Assembly: GCA_003427395.1 (NCBI GenBank)
Contig: BFEA01000373.1
Span: 149,647-170,778 of the forward strand
Direction: 5' to 3'
Source: Chara braunii
Lineage: Eukaryota; Streptophyta; Charophyceae; Charales; Characeae
Length of the DNA: 21,132 nucleotides
Each line of letters opens with the position of its first letter. Positions within the stretch are counted from its first letter, which is position 1. Under the pieces are notes generated by a model that was not told the origin of the DNA, did not search any database, and saw nothing but the letters and a program-made list of their open reading frames with translations. Below are positions 7,770-15,933 of the stretch, one piece after another. Both the position numbers and the translations under genes were made by a program.

Positions 7770-8549
7770 TTATGTGTGGGCACGCTTGATTTTGGCTTGG
7801 ATTCTCCATGCTTCCGCCTGAGCTTCAAGATGTTCTTGCAGGCGGTCCCGCGCTTGCTGCAAATTACTATAAACTGTATTATCCAAAGGGGCGGTGGAAA
7901 GCTTGTCATCCCATTTTTCTAAACTAGTTAGAAGGTCTTCGACGACCGCTTTCTGCTCTCTCACCCGTTTTATTGAAATTTTTTTCACTAGTTCTCTTAG
8001 TTCGGCCACACCATAGTTAAACCATTCCACCACTGATGTCGCTTCCTGTTTCTTTGACTGCCAGTATTCCCAGTACTCTTTCACACACTGTTGGAAAGTG
8101 TGCAATTTGATCAGTGATGTGTTGAGTTTGAAGAAGCCGGACCCTCTATCAAACGGGGGACGCAAGACGAGGCCGATGATAATCATCTTATGATCAAAAG
8201 AGCGTGAGGGGCTGAAGGGCAGTATGGCAGCCTCTATCAGCGGGCCCGCCAATTCTTTAGACAGGAGTATAAGATCAATTCTCGAGTTCGACAGACCCTC
8301 ACCTCCCCGGGCTCTGATACATGTGAATGCTTGCTTGGTGGGGTGAATGGTTCTATATGAATCCACCAGCTGGAGCTCTGCCATGAGCTGGTTGAACATC
8401 AAAGTGTCAAGGCCTTGGTGTGGCAGCGTCCTGGTCGGCCTATCCGGTTGAGTTTGGCTTCTTCTGTCAACCATGGGGTCCGGTAAGAGATTAAAATCTC
8501 CCGCCAGGATGAGAGGGGAGTCTGTAGGAAGCACGCGTAGGCTACCCAC
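7770..8549 (-). pseudogene. LINE ORF2 part 1: C-terminal APE endonuclease and linker
   Basis: A 259-codon open stretch beginning at a GTG after a stop, so the shown start is a truncation edge and not a real initiation site. It holds the later APE motifs: LAGDFN (residues 15-20, active-site D and N), SRIDLI (89-94) and SFDH (117-120, the catalytic D-H pair). Roughly the first 130 residues of a usual APE domain, including the early N and E motifs, are missing. A charged helical linker follows. The frame ends at a TAA (7770-7772) but continues in the same frame into the RT part. The intact enzyme nicks target DNA to prime reverse transcription; this fragment cannot. Confidence 0.88.
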
Positions 8550-8552
8550 TCA

Positions 8553-8940
8553 GGTCCCTGAGTTGTCGTGGGCTACGTGACACCCGCAGCCTAGGCCACG
8601 GGCAATTCGGCTGCTGCTACCGAAAAGGTCAGCCGCAGCCGCGGCCGCCAGGCCTAGTTTGCGGACCAAATTTTAGGATTTTTTTTTTTTTGGGTCAAAA
8701 CATAAGTGAAAAAAAAACAAAAATATGAGGTTGTAGGGTTTTGAAAGCCCTACAGCCCCCTTTTTTTTTAATTTGACTTCATTTACGATTTGTGAAAAAA
8801 AAAAAACGAAAAATTTAATCTGTTTAAAAGAAAAAAATAAAAATAAATAAAAGAAAAGCAGGAATTTTTTTTTTCATTTCTTTCGTGACAAATACGGGGT
8901 TAGAGTCCTCCTAAAAATTTTGCCAAGGTAATTGCTTTTT
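8553..8940. other. GC-rich then AT-rich DNA with a small hairpin
   Basis: 8560-8660 is GC-rich and unrelated to the LINE. 8670-8880 is dominated by A and T runs. A 7 bp perfect stem TGTAGGG/CCCTACA lies at 8732-8738 and 8748-8754. No gene is visible. Confidence 0.6.
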
Positions 8941-8944
8941 TGTT

Positions 8945-9025
8945 TTCTTCTTCTTCTTCTTCTTCTTCTTCAGAATCTTCTTCTTCAGAATCTTCTTCTT
9001 CAGAATCTTCTTCTTCTTCTTCTGT
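8945..9025. repeat. (TTC)n array with a nested 15 bp unit
   Basis: TTC triplets are interrupted three times by CAGAATC, giving a higher-order unit of 15 bp. On the minus strand one frame encodes runs of Glu broken by Asp-Ser. GATT repeats follow (9031-9050). Confidence 0.95.
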
Positions 9026-9080
9026 GCTGTTTGATTGATTGATTGATTGATTAGAAAAGAAAAAAAAAATTGAAAGCGCT

Positions 9081-9116
9081 AGTTTGTGTGTGTGTGTGTG
9101 CGTATGTGTGTGTGCT

Positions 9117-9148
<32 letters not shown>

Positions 9149-9197
9149 TGGGTGTGGCCCGTGTGGGTGTGTGCGCGTGCGTGTGTGTGTGTGTAGT
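9081..9197. repeat. (GT)n microsatellite
   Basis: Interrupted GT dinucleotide array with GTGTGG variants. The ORFs across it are artefacts of the repeat. Confidence 0.97.
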
Positions 9198-10340
9198 GGG
9201 TGTGTATAACACGGCTACCCCATATACAATGGGGAACCAAACCATATATCTGTCCAATCGTAAACACGCGACAAGTTAGCAGCAGGCTTAACAGATATTG
9301 GTTTTAAGAGCCTCAGGGGGATATTTAGTCATCAACTCCATACCCGGAGGATGCATGTTAGTTCTGCATCGTCAATTAGGGGGGAGCAAATTAGAGATAA
9401 GACTGAGGTTAGAGATAACTTTTGAAGACAGCCATAAGGGGGTGCACGCCCTGAAGCACGCTTTTCGCTGCTTAGCACCCATAGCAGCTCGTCAGAGGGA
9501 GAATGCTCCATATTAGTAAGCAGATTGGGAGGGGGGAACTGGACTGGGGAAAGAAGGTAGGGTGTTTTTTTAAGGGGTTTATCAGCGGGTATGTTTGAGC
9601 AGTAACATACCTTTGAGCGAAGCGCCTGCGAAGAAGAAGTCTCCTCAACTGTAGCCATGTTCCCTCGGTGAGTTAAGCCGTGTACGCTTCTCAGAGGAGT
9701 GTAGTGATGGCGGTAGGGGATCCGGAGGTGCTAGCGAAGACTTCCTATAGGCGAGCATTAGTCTGCTCGTACTCGCTGGTTAGGCGGGCATTAGGAAGTC
9801 GAATCGGCAACATAGGAGGTTGGGGAATGCGGGCGAGTTCCTCAGCCAGTTCTGCAAGCATGCTATGTGCAGTTGCATAGGCTAGTGATGGAGGGCATCT
9901 TATATGGTGGAGATCCATAGTAGTAGAAGCAGGTGGTGTTTTACTGAGTGTTTTGCTGGGGGTGAGCTTGCTGGTTACGGGCGGGCGGCAACAGGGTGTG
10001 TGTTTGTGCGATGGGTTGTGTGCTTTGCGTGGGTGAGAGGCAAACAATGGGTGTGGCACTGTGGAGTTTCCATTGGGATGGGTGTTTATTGACCGTTTTG
10101 CCTGAGTAGAGGATGCTTGCTCGTAGGGGGACTGGTGGCCACGTCTTTGTGGTTGTGCTGCTGCTTGAGTCCAAAACGTGGTTTTTTTGTTCTACAGCCA
10201 GTGTTGCAGGAAGGGTGGGATTGTCTGTCGTTTTAGGGAGGGGAGTTCGCCATGGCGCGTGATCCTCAAGGTAGTGGTGGATTTTTTTGCACGGGTGCAT
10301 TGCGACTTTCGATGTCGTGTACGTGAGGAGTTTTTTTGGC
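9198..10340. other. Unassigned region, no supported gene
   Basis: Several short ORFs exist on both strands but none shows a domain I recognise. The minus-strand ORF 9745-10059 ends in a heptad-like segment (LAELAEEL, then ARLTSEYEQTNARL), partly because a 14 bp word is repeated (TAGGCGAGCATTAG at about 9749 and a one-base variant at about 9782). This could be a decayed gag-like coiled coil, but the evidence is too thin to call. Confidence 0.4.
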
Positions 10341-10717
10341 AGTGTCATTTGGGTATGGTGGTGCGCTGATGATTTTGTCCGGCGTGGTGGCTTTTTTTGG
10401 TTTGTGTGAGGTGCGTTGTTTCAGAACCTCCGGGGTGCTTTTTGTGCAGGGTGTTTTCTGTCCTTCATGTTTTTTTGTCCGAGGTGCATTTTTTGTTCGG
10501 GGTGCTTTTTTGTCTGTGTGTACCTGTAATCTGTGTGTGGATGATGTGCGTTTTTCTGGGTGTGTTAGTCCAACACTACACTGTTCGCTTTCCCCCTTTT
10601 TTTGTGTGTGTAGGTTGTGTGTCCCATAACCAAGATATTGTTCTTAAGGAAGGAATTGTTATCATTGTGGTGAATTGTAGTTGCGGTTTTGGGGCGCGGG
10701 TTCCAGTAGTCATTTAT
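10341..10717. other. T/G-rich low-complexity region
   Basis: Plus strand is strongly T- and G-rich, with recurring GGTGC-TTTTTTG phrases (10430-10530) that look like decayed tandem repeats. ORFs here are composition artefacts (rich in Val, Cys and Phe). Confidence 0.5.
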
Positions 10718-10820
10718 AGTTTAAGACCTAAAATATGGTTCTTAGCTTTGTGGGTTCTCAGTATATGTGTGGGATGTATTAATCGGAAGCTTTGTTATCT
10801 TTTTAGTTTAAGACCTAAAA
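10718..10820. repeat. 16 bp direct repeats 87 bp apart
   Basis: AGTTTAAGACCTAAAA occurs at 10718-10733 and 10805-10820. The segment between is 71 bp. This may be a target duplication around a short insertion. Confidence 0.8.
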
Positions 10821-11298
10821 AAAAGAATACAACCACACTCCCACCAACAATTACCCCCCAAAACCATCCGACGTCCAATTCCCTGGGCCGAGGAACTACA
10901 GCGCAGTGCAGGTAGAAGAGATCGACGACTGGCCATATTAGGGAGGGAGAAAACAGCAGCCATGGCACCTCGGGGGGCCGAACTCCTGAGGAAAATTGCA
11001 GTACCTGCGAAACTCCAACCAGCACAAATCAAGGAAAACCACAACCAAGCACAGTAAGAAGAAAGAAACTGCCCGGCGAGACAGCATAAGTATGAGAACA
11101 GAGCAATCAAGATACACCGATAGATCCAAGCTCCGTTACGCACACAAAAGTAGTCCACAGTAGTTGAAAAACTAGAAACTGAACAGCATTGAGAAACAAC
11201 ATAGCATCAACCAAGCGGCCGAATCCCCGACGCGTTTCGTCATCCCGCGGCTCAATGCAACCAACACAGCCCCTTCGTCTAGCAGCCGGATTCCAGTT
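10821..11298. other. Unassigned region, no supported gene
   Basis: Plus strand is A/C-rich. A 31-codon ORF from an ATG in good context (10962) ends at 11056. No family was recognised and no convincing second exon was found. Confidence 0.35.
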
Positions 11299-11359
11299 GC
11301 TCCAGTCTATTGGTGGGGAGCCGCACCTGCAGCTGGAAAACGGGAACACCGTCCCTGAT
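11299..11359 (-). mobile_element. SINE-like fragment, minus strand (copy S6)
   Basis: Plus-strand TCTATTGGTGGGGAGC, then CACCTGC and GTCCCTGAT, align with 2725-2781 of copy S5. The T stem is degraded and no A-tail is visible. Confidence 0.55.
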
Positions 11360-11383
11360 ACAACGAAGGGATGATAATTATAC

Positions 11384-11429
11384 ATGATCTGGACTACTGG
11401 GGGTAAATTATGATCTGGACTACTGGGGG
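11384..11429. repeat. Tandem duplication of a 20 bp word
   Basis: ATGATCTGGACTACTGGGGG occurs at 11384-11403 and 11410-11429, separated by 6 bp. A looser pair of CATACAGTTTA(A/G)TACCCCC follows at about 11505 and 11543. Confidence 0.9.
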
Positions 11430-11846
11430 CCATTACCCGGCTGCGGCTGAGGAGCAGGTTCAGCATGATAATATTACTCAGAAACCCTCTCCCTCACCAT
11501 AGAACATACAGTTTAATACCCCCTGGGCCCCTACTACATCATACAGTTTAGTACCCCCATATTATATGCCACACTGGGACTTGATTAACCACCTGAATCC
11601 GAATGTGTTCAGAATCTATGGAGAGATGCAGAAAAGCAGTTCAATCCAGATTTTATGCACCTCTCCCCAAACACATCCACGTTCGGGCGTTCAATCCAAT
11701 CCCCTTTTAAAAATTGCTAGGGGGACCTCTCCCCAGCATGACTCTGTATGGCATAGAGAAGCTGCGAGTACAGTACAGCAGGCGCGTACAACACAGTGCA
11801 CAGATACTGTACTGTAGTTAGTACTACCATCTTTCCCCCCAAACAC
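11430..11846. other. No gene; short duplicated words
   Basis: Besides the CATACAGTTTA pair, words such as TTCAATCCA and ACCTCTCCCCA each occur twice between 11640 and 11740, suggesting decayed local duplications. No coding signal. Confidence 0.45.
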
Positions 11847-11915
11847 AACGCACCCCCATTTTGGCTGCACCTTACTAGAAATATAGCTTGTATACATTCA
11901 TTATCAGGGTGCGTT
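11847..11915 (+). repeat. Small inverted-repeat element B, copy 2
   Basis: Bounded by a perfect 9 bp inverted repeat, AACGCACCC at 11847-11855 and GGGTGCGTT at 11907-11915, with the core TAGCTTGTATACATTCAT shared with 326-398. A 69 bp MITE-like element. Confidence 0.65.
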
Positions 11916-12017
11916 ACGTTCGGGAGAAAACCGCCGGAGTAACGTAAAGTATGATATGATCCGCATGCACAGCAAACCATGCCACGCTCGCCCATGTCGG
12001 CGGAAAGTATGATAATA

Positions 12018-12140
12018 TGATTGCTACTGTCTTCACCCGAATAGAACGCCCAGTCATTATAGCTGTATTTGGCACAAATTTCAGCCCAGATACGGCGATA
12101 ATTACCGGGCGTTCTATTCGGGTGAAGACGGTAGTAATCA
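12018..12140 (+). mobile_element. MITE-like element A, copy 2
   Basis: Each arm is ~49 bp and reverse-complementary at most positions (for example GTCTTCACCCGAATAGAACG against CGTTCTATTCGGGTGAAGAC). The ends are TGATTGCTAC and GTAGTAATCA. It is the same family and orientation as 595-729. It codes for nothing; a transcript would form a miRNA-precursor-like hairpin. Confidence 0.8.
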
Positions 12141-12343
12141 ACAGGTCACTGGTTCCCAACTTCAAATCCTGCAGAATCATTTGGGTACAATCAAGGGGGA
12201 GGGGGGCTAAGCCCTTTTCTTTCCCCAGTGTTCTTTTAAATCTGATGTCCAGATTGTAGTAGAGATTGGATTGCAGAGACATGACAGGCACCTTTCAGCA
12301 GTCAGCCAGCCCTTACGAGACCACAACCCTCCAAAAAAAACCT

Positions 12344-12420
12344 GAAAAGGAGAGTGGGCTTGCAAAGCTGTTTTTTTGGGGGAAAAAAAAAAAAAAAAAA
12401 AAAAAGAGAAAAGGAGAGTG
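12344..12420 (+). mobile_element. Mini retro-insertion 1 with 13 bp target duplication
   Basis: GAAAAGGAGAGTG occurs at 12344-12356 and 12408-12420. The 51 bp between (12357-12407) is a short unique piece followed by a 23-A tail. This is the mark of target-primed reverse transcription of a severely 5'-truncated transcript. Confidence 0.85.
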
Positions 12421-12491
12421 TGATGTGACTGAGCTAGAGGACAACCATCAGCGACGGCATACGCTATGATGAGAACAACGTTGTGGCTAAG

Positions 12492-12552
12492 AGGTATGCA
12501 TATGTTTTTTTTTTTTTTTTTTTTTTTTTTGGGATAAAAGGTATGCATATGT
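12492..12552 (-). mobile_element. Mini retro-insertion 2 with 14 bp target duplication
   Basis: AGGTATGCATATGT occurs at 12492-12505 and 12539-12552. Between them lie 25 T and GGGATAAA; on the minus strand this is 8 template bases plus a 25-A tail. Confidence 0.88.
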
Positions 12553-12926
12553 AACTCTTGATCAACAGATGTAATGGGCTCAAAACTCAAATCCTGAATA
12601 TAAAATCAGATGTAGGAACAGAAGGGGCGTCCGTCACCATGTGGCGCAAAATATGGAAGGAGGGGGGGGAGGTTGGGGGGGGAAGGGGGACCTGCCCAGG
12701 TCCTACTGCATCCGGTCAGGACATACCCAAAAAATAATAATAATAATTTAAAAAAAAAAAAAGAAGTGGTACTCGAATTCTGTGGTACTCTCCCTTTTGG
12801 GGTGCGTAAGCAAATGAGCTGAGTCCTTCTTGTGTTAAAAATAATAATAAGAATAATAAGAATAATAAGAATAATAAATAAATAAAAATTATGTGGTTGA
12901 ATTCTCAGTCAGAAATCATCATAGCT

Positions 12927-13011
12927 GTCCTTGGGTACATCTGTTAAAATTGGAATGATACAAGGAAAATGACCATGGCCCCCCCCCCCACAGAAATGAC
13001 ACGCATAAGTC
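12927..13011 (+). ncRNA. U6 snRNA retrocopy (pseudogene) with 16 bp target duplication
   Basis: The sequence follows plant U6 snRNA from its 5' GTCC: a GTCCTTGGGTACATC start, TAAAATTGGAATGATACA, CATGGCCCC, then ATGACACGCATAAGTC, where it stops short of the U6 3' end. The ACAGAGA box, which pairs with the 5' splice site, reads ACAAGGA, and the following internal part is replaced by an 11-C run, so it cannot work as U6. It is bounded by GAAATCATCATAGCTG at 12912-12927 and 13012-13027, a perfect target-site duplication. The first G of U6 coincides with the last base of the left duplication. No A-tail is present. U6 normally forms the catalytic core of the spliceosome; this is an inserted copy. 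Confidence 0.85.
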
Positions 13012-13186
13012 GAAATCATCATAGCTGACATCCATGGCTGGATTACGATGCCTATGAGGGTTGAGATGCTCAATCATACGATACTTAAAGAGGATGGAAG
13101 TATGAATACCTGTCATAACACAAGCTCAGGAACCAAGAATAGTGACATATAATTACAATCATTAGAATTATCTCTGTAATAATCTT

Positions 13187-13243
13187 GAATTACCTGGGGC
13201 AGTTTTTTTCCTTAAAAAAAAAAAAAAGAATTACCTGGGGCAG
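13187..13243 (+). mobile_element. Mini retro-insertion 3 with 16 bp target duplication
   Basis: GAATTACCTGGGGCAG occurs at 13187-13202 and 13228-13243. Between them are only TTTTTTTCCTT and a 14-A tail. Confidence 0.85.
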
Positions 13244-13407
13244 GTCACCTGTGGATGTATTGGCTGCGATGACGTTTCCAAACACTTGGTGCAAAACTCA
13301 GCGTGACAGTGCGGCAGCAATTGAAGAGAACACTTGGTGGATATATCGCAAGACGACCGCCCGGCGCTCAAAAAACAGAAAAAAAGGAAAAAAGGGATAA
13401 CTAAGCA

Positions 13408-13583
13408 GGAGTCACAAAAAGGAGTTATAATTGCACTATGGGGCAAGATACAGTTTGCAAGTTTGCAGTTCGGGCACCCTACCTGGCCAGAAAGCTGGGT
13501 TGTATACATTGCGGGCCCGAACTGCAATTCGAAACTGTATCTTGGCCCATAGTGCAATAATTATAACCCCTTGTTGTGACTCC
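13408..13583. mobile_element. Foldback (MITE-like) element, 68 bp arms
   Basis: The arms 13408-13475 and 13515-13583 are reverse complements (GGAGTCACAA against TTGTTGTGACTCC; TTGCACTATGGG; GATACAGTTT; GCAGTTCGGGC) with a 39 bp loop. The similarity extends weakly outward to ACTA on both sides. No ORF. It is a different family from element A. Confidence 0.85.
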
Positions 13584-13619
13584 CCTAGTCAAAAATTTGG
13601 AGCAAAAAAAATATATATA

Positions 13620-13671
<52 letters not shown>

Positions 13672-13672
13672 T
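13620..13672. repeat. (TAA)n microsatellite
   Basis: TAA triplet array continuing into A/T-rich DNA up to the U6-like sequence. The word AAAAATTTGGA flanks it on both sides (about 13590 and 13685). Confidence 0.97.
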
Positions 13673-13684
13673 AAAATAAAAAAT

Positions 13685-13783
13685 AAAAAATTTGGACCAT
13701 TTCTCAAATTGAATCTATGTGTGTCATCCTTGAATGCGCAGCGGCCATGCGAATCTTCTTCGTGTCGTTCCAATTTTAAACGG
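13685..13783 (-). ncRNA. U6 snRNA-derived sequence (likely pseudogene)
   Basis: On the minus strand the U6 core is clear: TTAAAATTGGAACGACAC, AAGAAGATTCGCATGGCC, CTGCGCA, AAGGATGACACAC, and the 3' end GAGAAATGGTCCAAATTTTTT. Two small insertions relative to plant U6 (TTC after GCGCA and about 5 nt before GAGAAATGG) and an altered ACAGAGA box (ACACGAAGA) argue against function. The 5' end is diverged (GTGTACTAGCCG where GGGGACATCCG is expected) and runs directly into repeat R copy 2. The T-rich end could be the Pol III terminator. Confidence 0.85.
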
Positions 13784-13797
13784 CTAGTACACGGCCC

Positions 13798-13933
13798 CAG
13801 GCCCCCAGCCTTGCAGAAAGTTTTTGTCACCACAAGCAAAGCTCGGAGGCGCCGCGCGGCCAGGCCCGCTGGCCGCCGAAGTGGTGCGCGTTTCGTGCTG
13901 ACACCCGCAGGCCTATATATGTGGTGTACTGGG
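13798..13933 (-). repeat. Dispersed repeat R, copy 2, fused upstream of U6-like DNA
   Basis: The minus strand matches 2169-2309. Its first part holds a TATATA (plus 13913-13920) absent from copy 1. It ends ~15 bp before the U6-like sequence in the same orientation. R could be a promoter-bearing repeat, part of a chimeric retro-transcript, or unrelated DNA that U6 inserted next to. Confidence 0.75.
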
Positions 13934-14584
13934 GCCTCGTCCCATTACCGAAGTGTTCTACGATGTGTGACAGCATTTGTGCATTTTTTAATGGTTTTTA
14001 AGTGGTTTTAAAACGAGTCAAAAGAAATGCACGAACACGATTTTTGCCAATCACTCTTCTCAAAAGCAGTGGAGTGAAGGCCTACCCATAGGACGAGTCA
14101 AAAAATATGAATGCACCGTGCCGAGGAACAGTCCAAATGCATGTGCAGTATTATCCTCATGTTGCCAGGCCCTACGTCCCGACTGCAATAAAACTGCCAT
14201 GTCTGACGGAACGATAGTAACTGCCCGCAATTTTTATTTATTTTTGTAGTACGGCAATGCGTAAACAGCAACGCGCGGAGTCTCGAAAACGGCCCCCCCC
14301 GAGACCAAAGTCAATGTTTAATATCAATAAAAAATTCCAGTAGCAGCCTGTTCATTGGTCGGTGCTTTCTCATGGGCAGCACTGTATTATACTGCATCAG
14401 GCGGGCCTGTCGATGCAAAGGGAGATGTGCGGTTCGCGTCTGTCACCCCCAGCTGCACGTGATCTAAAACGTCAACCATGATGCAGAATACCTCGCTAGT
14501 GGGTCCAGGCCCGGGCTGTAATGCCCGTTGGGAGGGTTGGTTGTGACTGCCGTGATGAACATGATGTATCAAGCTGCTTTCACC

Positions 14585-14585
<1 letters not shown>
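13934..14585. other. No gene; one diverged direct repeat
   Basis: ACGAGTCAAAAGAAATGCAC at about 14014 recurs loosely at about 14094 (GACGAGTCAAAAAATATGAATGC). Otherwise there is no ORF or motif I can support. Confidence 0.45.

Positions 14586-14627
<42 letters not shown>
14586..14627 (+). repeat. Poly(A) run of ~42
   Basis: Pure A run, probably the tail of a plus-strand retro-insertion. No flanking target duplication was found. Confidence 0.85.
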
Positions 14628-14628
<1 letters not shown>

Positions 14629-14692
14629 AGGGCATCTCGTCTCACGGCTGGGCCACGGCAGAGATGTCTAGGCCATGCCCGAGGTTTCTCTC

Positions 14693-14790
14693 TCTTTTTT
14701 TTTTTTTTTTAGATAAAACGAACAACATCTATAAAAGCTGGGAACCGGGCCCAGCGTCCCTCACAAAATTAGGCGGGGCCCTCGGCTGGC
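14693..14790 (-). mobile_element. SINE-like element, minus strand (copy S4)
   Basis: The minus strand reads GAGGGACG, a perfect T arm CTGGG-CCCGGTT-CCCAG, a short body ending TTCGTTTTATCT, then a ~19-A tail (T run at plus 14695-14712). The head shares TAATTTT..GGGACGCTGGG with copy S3. The body differs from S3, suggesting a subfamily. Confidence 0.65.
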
Positions 14791-15111
14791 AAAGCATCAC
14801 CGGCCAAGCACATGGAGGGTACCACTAGATTTCACTCTGCAGCCAACTCCACAGCCCAATTCACAGCCCTTACCACTGAAAAATCAACCAAATTTATCAT
14901 CAAAGTCTAAAGTTCATCACTAACAATCTAATCACAATAGTCATGTGAACCCTAATTTAGTGACCTAAATTCCACCGACCATTAAGACATCATGTGAAAA
15001 AGGAACTACCGAAGAAAAACGAATCAAAACCACAAAAAAGAAACGAGCGCTCAGCGCTGCGTGATCATGTCCACCATTCATCCGGAGTTATTACCAACCC
15101 CTTGCAATCCG
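14791..15111. other. A/C-rich intergenic DNA
   Basis: The plus strand is rich in A and C with no ORF of note and no repeat shared with the rest of the window. Confidence 0.45.
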
Positions 15112-15933
15112 CCCTACCACCCGCGCGGCAGGGGTCTGTGCCCACAGGCCCCAAACTGCTGACAGAGACCCCGCAAACCCACCCACCTCCTCACGATTTA
15201 AAGCGGATAGCACCTCCCCACAGTCCTCTTTACAAAAACACCGACTCCCACCACGATGCTGTTTTCACTAACCAGGGGATTACCCTACCTCCCGCGCGGC
15301 AGGGGCTAAAAAGCCCCGCAAAACCCACCCACCTCCTCGCGATTTAGGGTAAGCCTCTCCCTCAATCTACATACACCCCCTACGGATGCTTCGCCTCCCT
15401 CCATGACGAAGCCCCTGTGGAGCAATGCTCACCACTTCTCCTTAAGAATTCAGATGACAGCAAACAGCAGCCTATTAAGATGAAATGAATAATATCTGAC
15501 CCAAATTCAACGTCTCAGCGGTAATACCCTACCTCCCGCGCGGCAGGGGTCAAAGATCCCGCAAACCCACCCTCCTCCTCGCGATTTAGGGAAAACCACT
15601 CCCACTAATCTGCACCTTCTCACAAGGAGACCCCACTGCCCACCATAATGGTGTTTCTACAGAGCGGCACTCTCTCTTTCATTCCATCGCATGCAAAACG
15701 CTACACAAGAGCCGCAACTAATTACGACAACTGTTACCCAGAGGGCGAGAAAGAACTCAGATAACTACAGAAACCAAATCCTGTCACAAAAAGATGGAAA
15801 CCAAAGCCACGATTCCTCAACCCAAATATGTAACCAAACCCAATAATTCATAAACCAGCCGTGACACCCCACCACCCATGCAGCAGGGGTCGAAGACCCC
15901 ACAAACCCACCCTCCTCCTCACGATTCAGGGTA
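15112..15933. repeat. Cluster of four structured repeat units (P repeats)
   Basis: Four copies of a ~75 bp core lie at 15112-15202, 15280-15352, 15525-15592 and 15865-15933. Each has CCCTACCTCCCGCGCGGCAG (or a variant), a small hairpin, then CAAACCCACCC, CCTCCTC and a GATTTAGGGTA-like end. In copy 2 the ends pair perfectly (TTACCCTA with TAGGGTAA), and in copy 3 for 5 bp. Each core is followed by a looser ~70 bp partner block with a CCCACCA(T/C)(G/A)AT motif. Spacing is irregular (168, 245 and 340 bp), so this is a dispersed cluster and not a satellite or CRISPR array. Confidence 0.85.

Larger units (their letters stand above)
5112..8549 (-). mobile_element. 5'-truncated, decayed L1-like LINE
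   Basis: One LINE ORF2 can be followed on the minus strand for ~3.4 kb. In order: C-terminal part of an APE endonuclease, linker, reverse transcriptase and a long C-terminal region. The 5' end is cut inside the APE domain: an in-frame TGA at 8550-8552 and unrelated GC-rich DNA lie beyond it. Truncation of this kind is usual for target-primed reverse transcription. The 3' end stops at 5112 at an inverted duplication, so the native tail is not attached. Damage consists of four nonsense codons (7770-7772, ~7627-7629, 5689-5691, 5251-5253) and one frameshift in the 12-G run 6590-6601. The RT motifs fit the L1/Tx1 side of LINE diversity. The copy is inactive. Confidence 0.93.

Noticed and set aside
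9051-9279. ORFs across the GT microsatellite
   Set aside because: They are Val/Cys or Thr/His dipeptide repeats created by the dinucleotide array.
9332-9658. Minus-strand gene starting MATVEETSSSQ with a GTATGT donor after codon 16
   Set aside because: The candidate acceptors downstream lead quickly to stops, and the unspliced ORF has no recognisable domain.
10365-10371. CTGATGA as a hammerhead ribozyme core (hammerheads accompany many Penelope-like elements)
   Set aside because: No GAAA core at the right distance and no enclosing stems. I also saw no hammerhead core in or near the 52 bp repeats.
10962-11056. First exon of a host gene (31 codons from a good-context ATG, GTAAGA near the end)
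   Set aside because: No family recognised, no second exon, and the surrounding DNA is repeat-derived or low-complexity.
13012-13516. Functional U6 gene with plant promoter elements in the neighbourhood
   Set aside because: Both U6-like sequences have altered ACAGAGA boxes and indels. I saw no plant upstream sequence element (TCCCACATCG) paired with a correctly spaced TATA box.
15112-15933. CRISPR array
   Set aside because: The four units are ~75 bp, imperfect and irregularly spaced (168-340 bp), in eukaryotic-looking DNA without cas genes.
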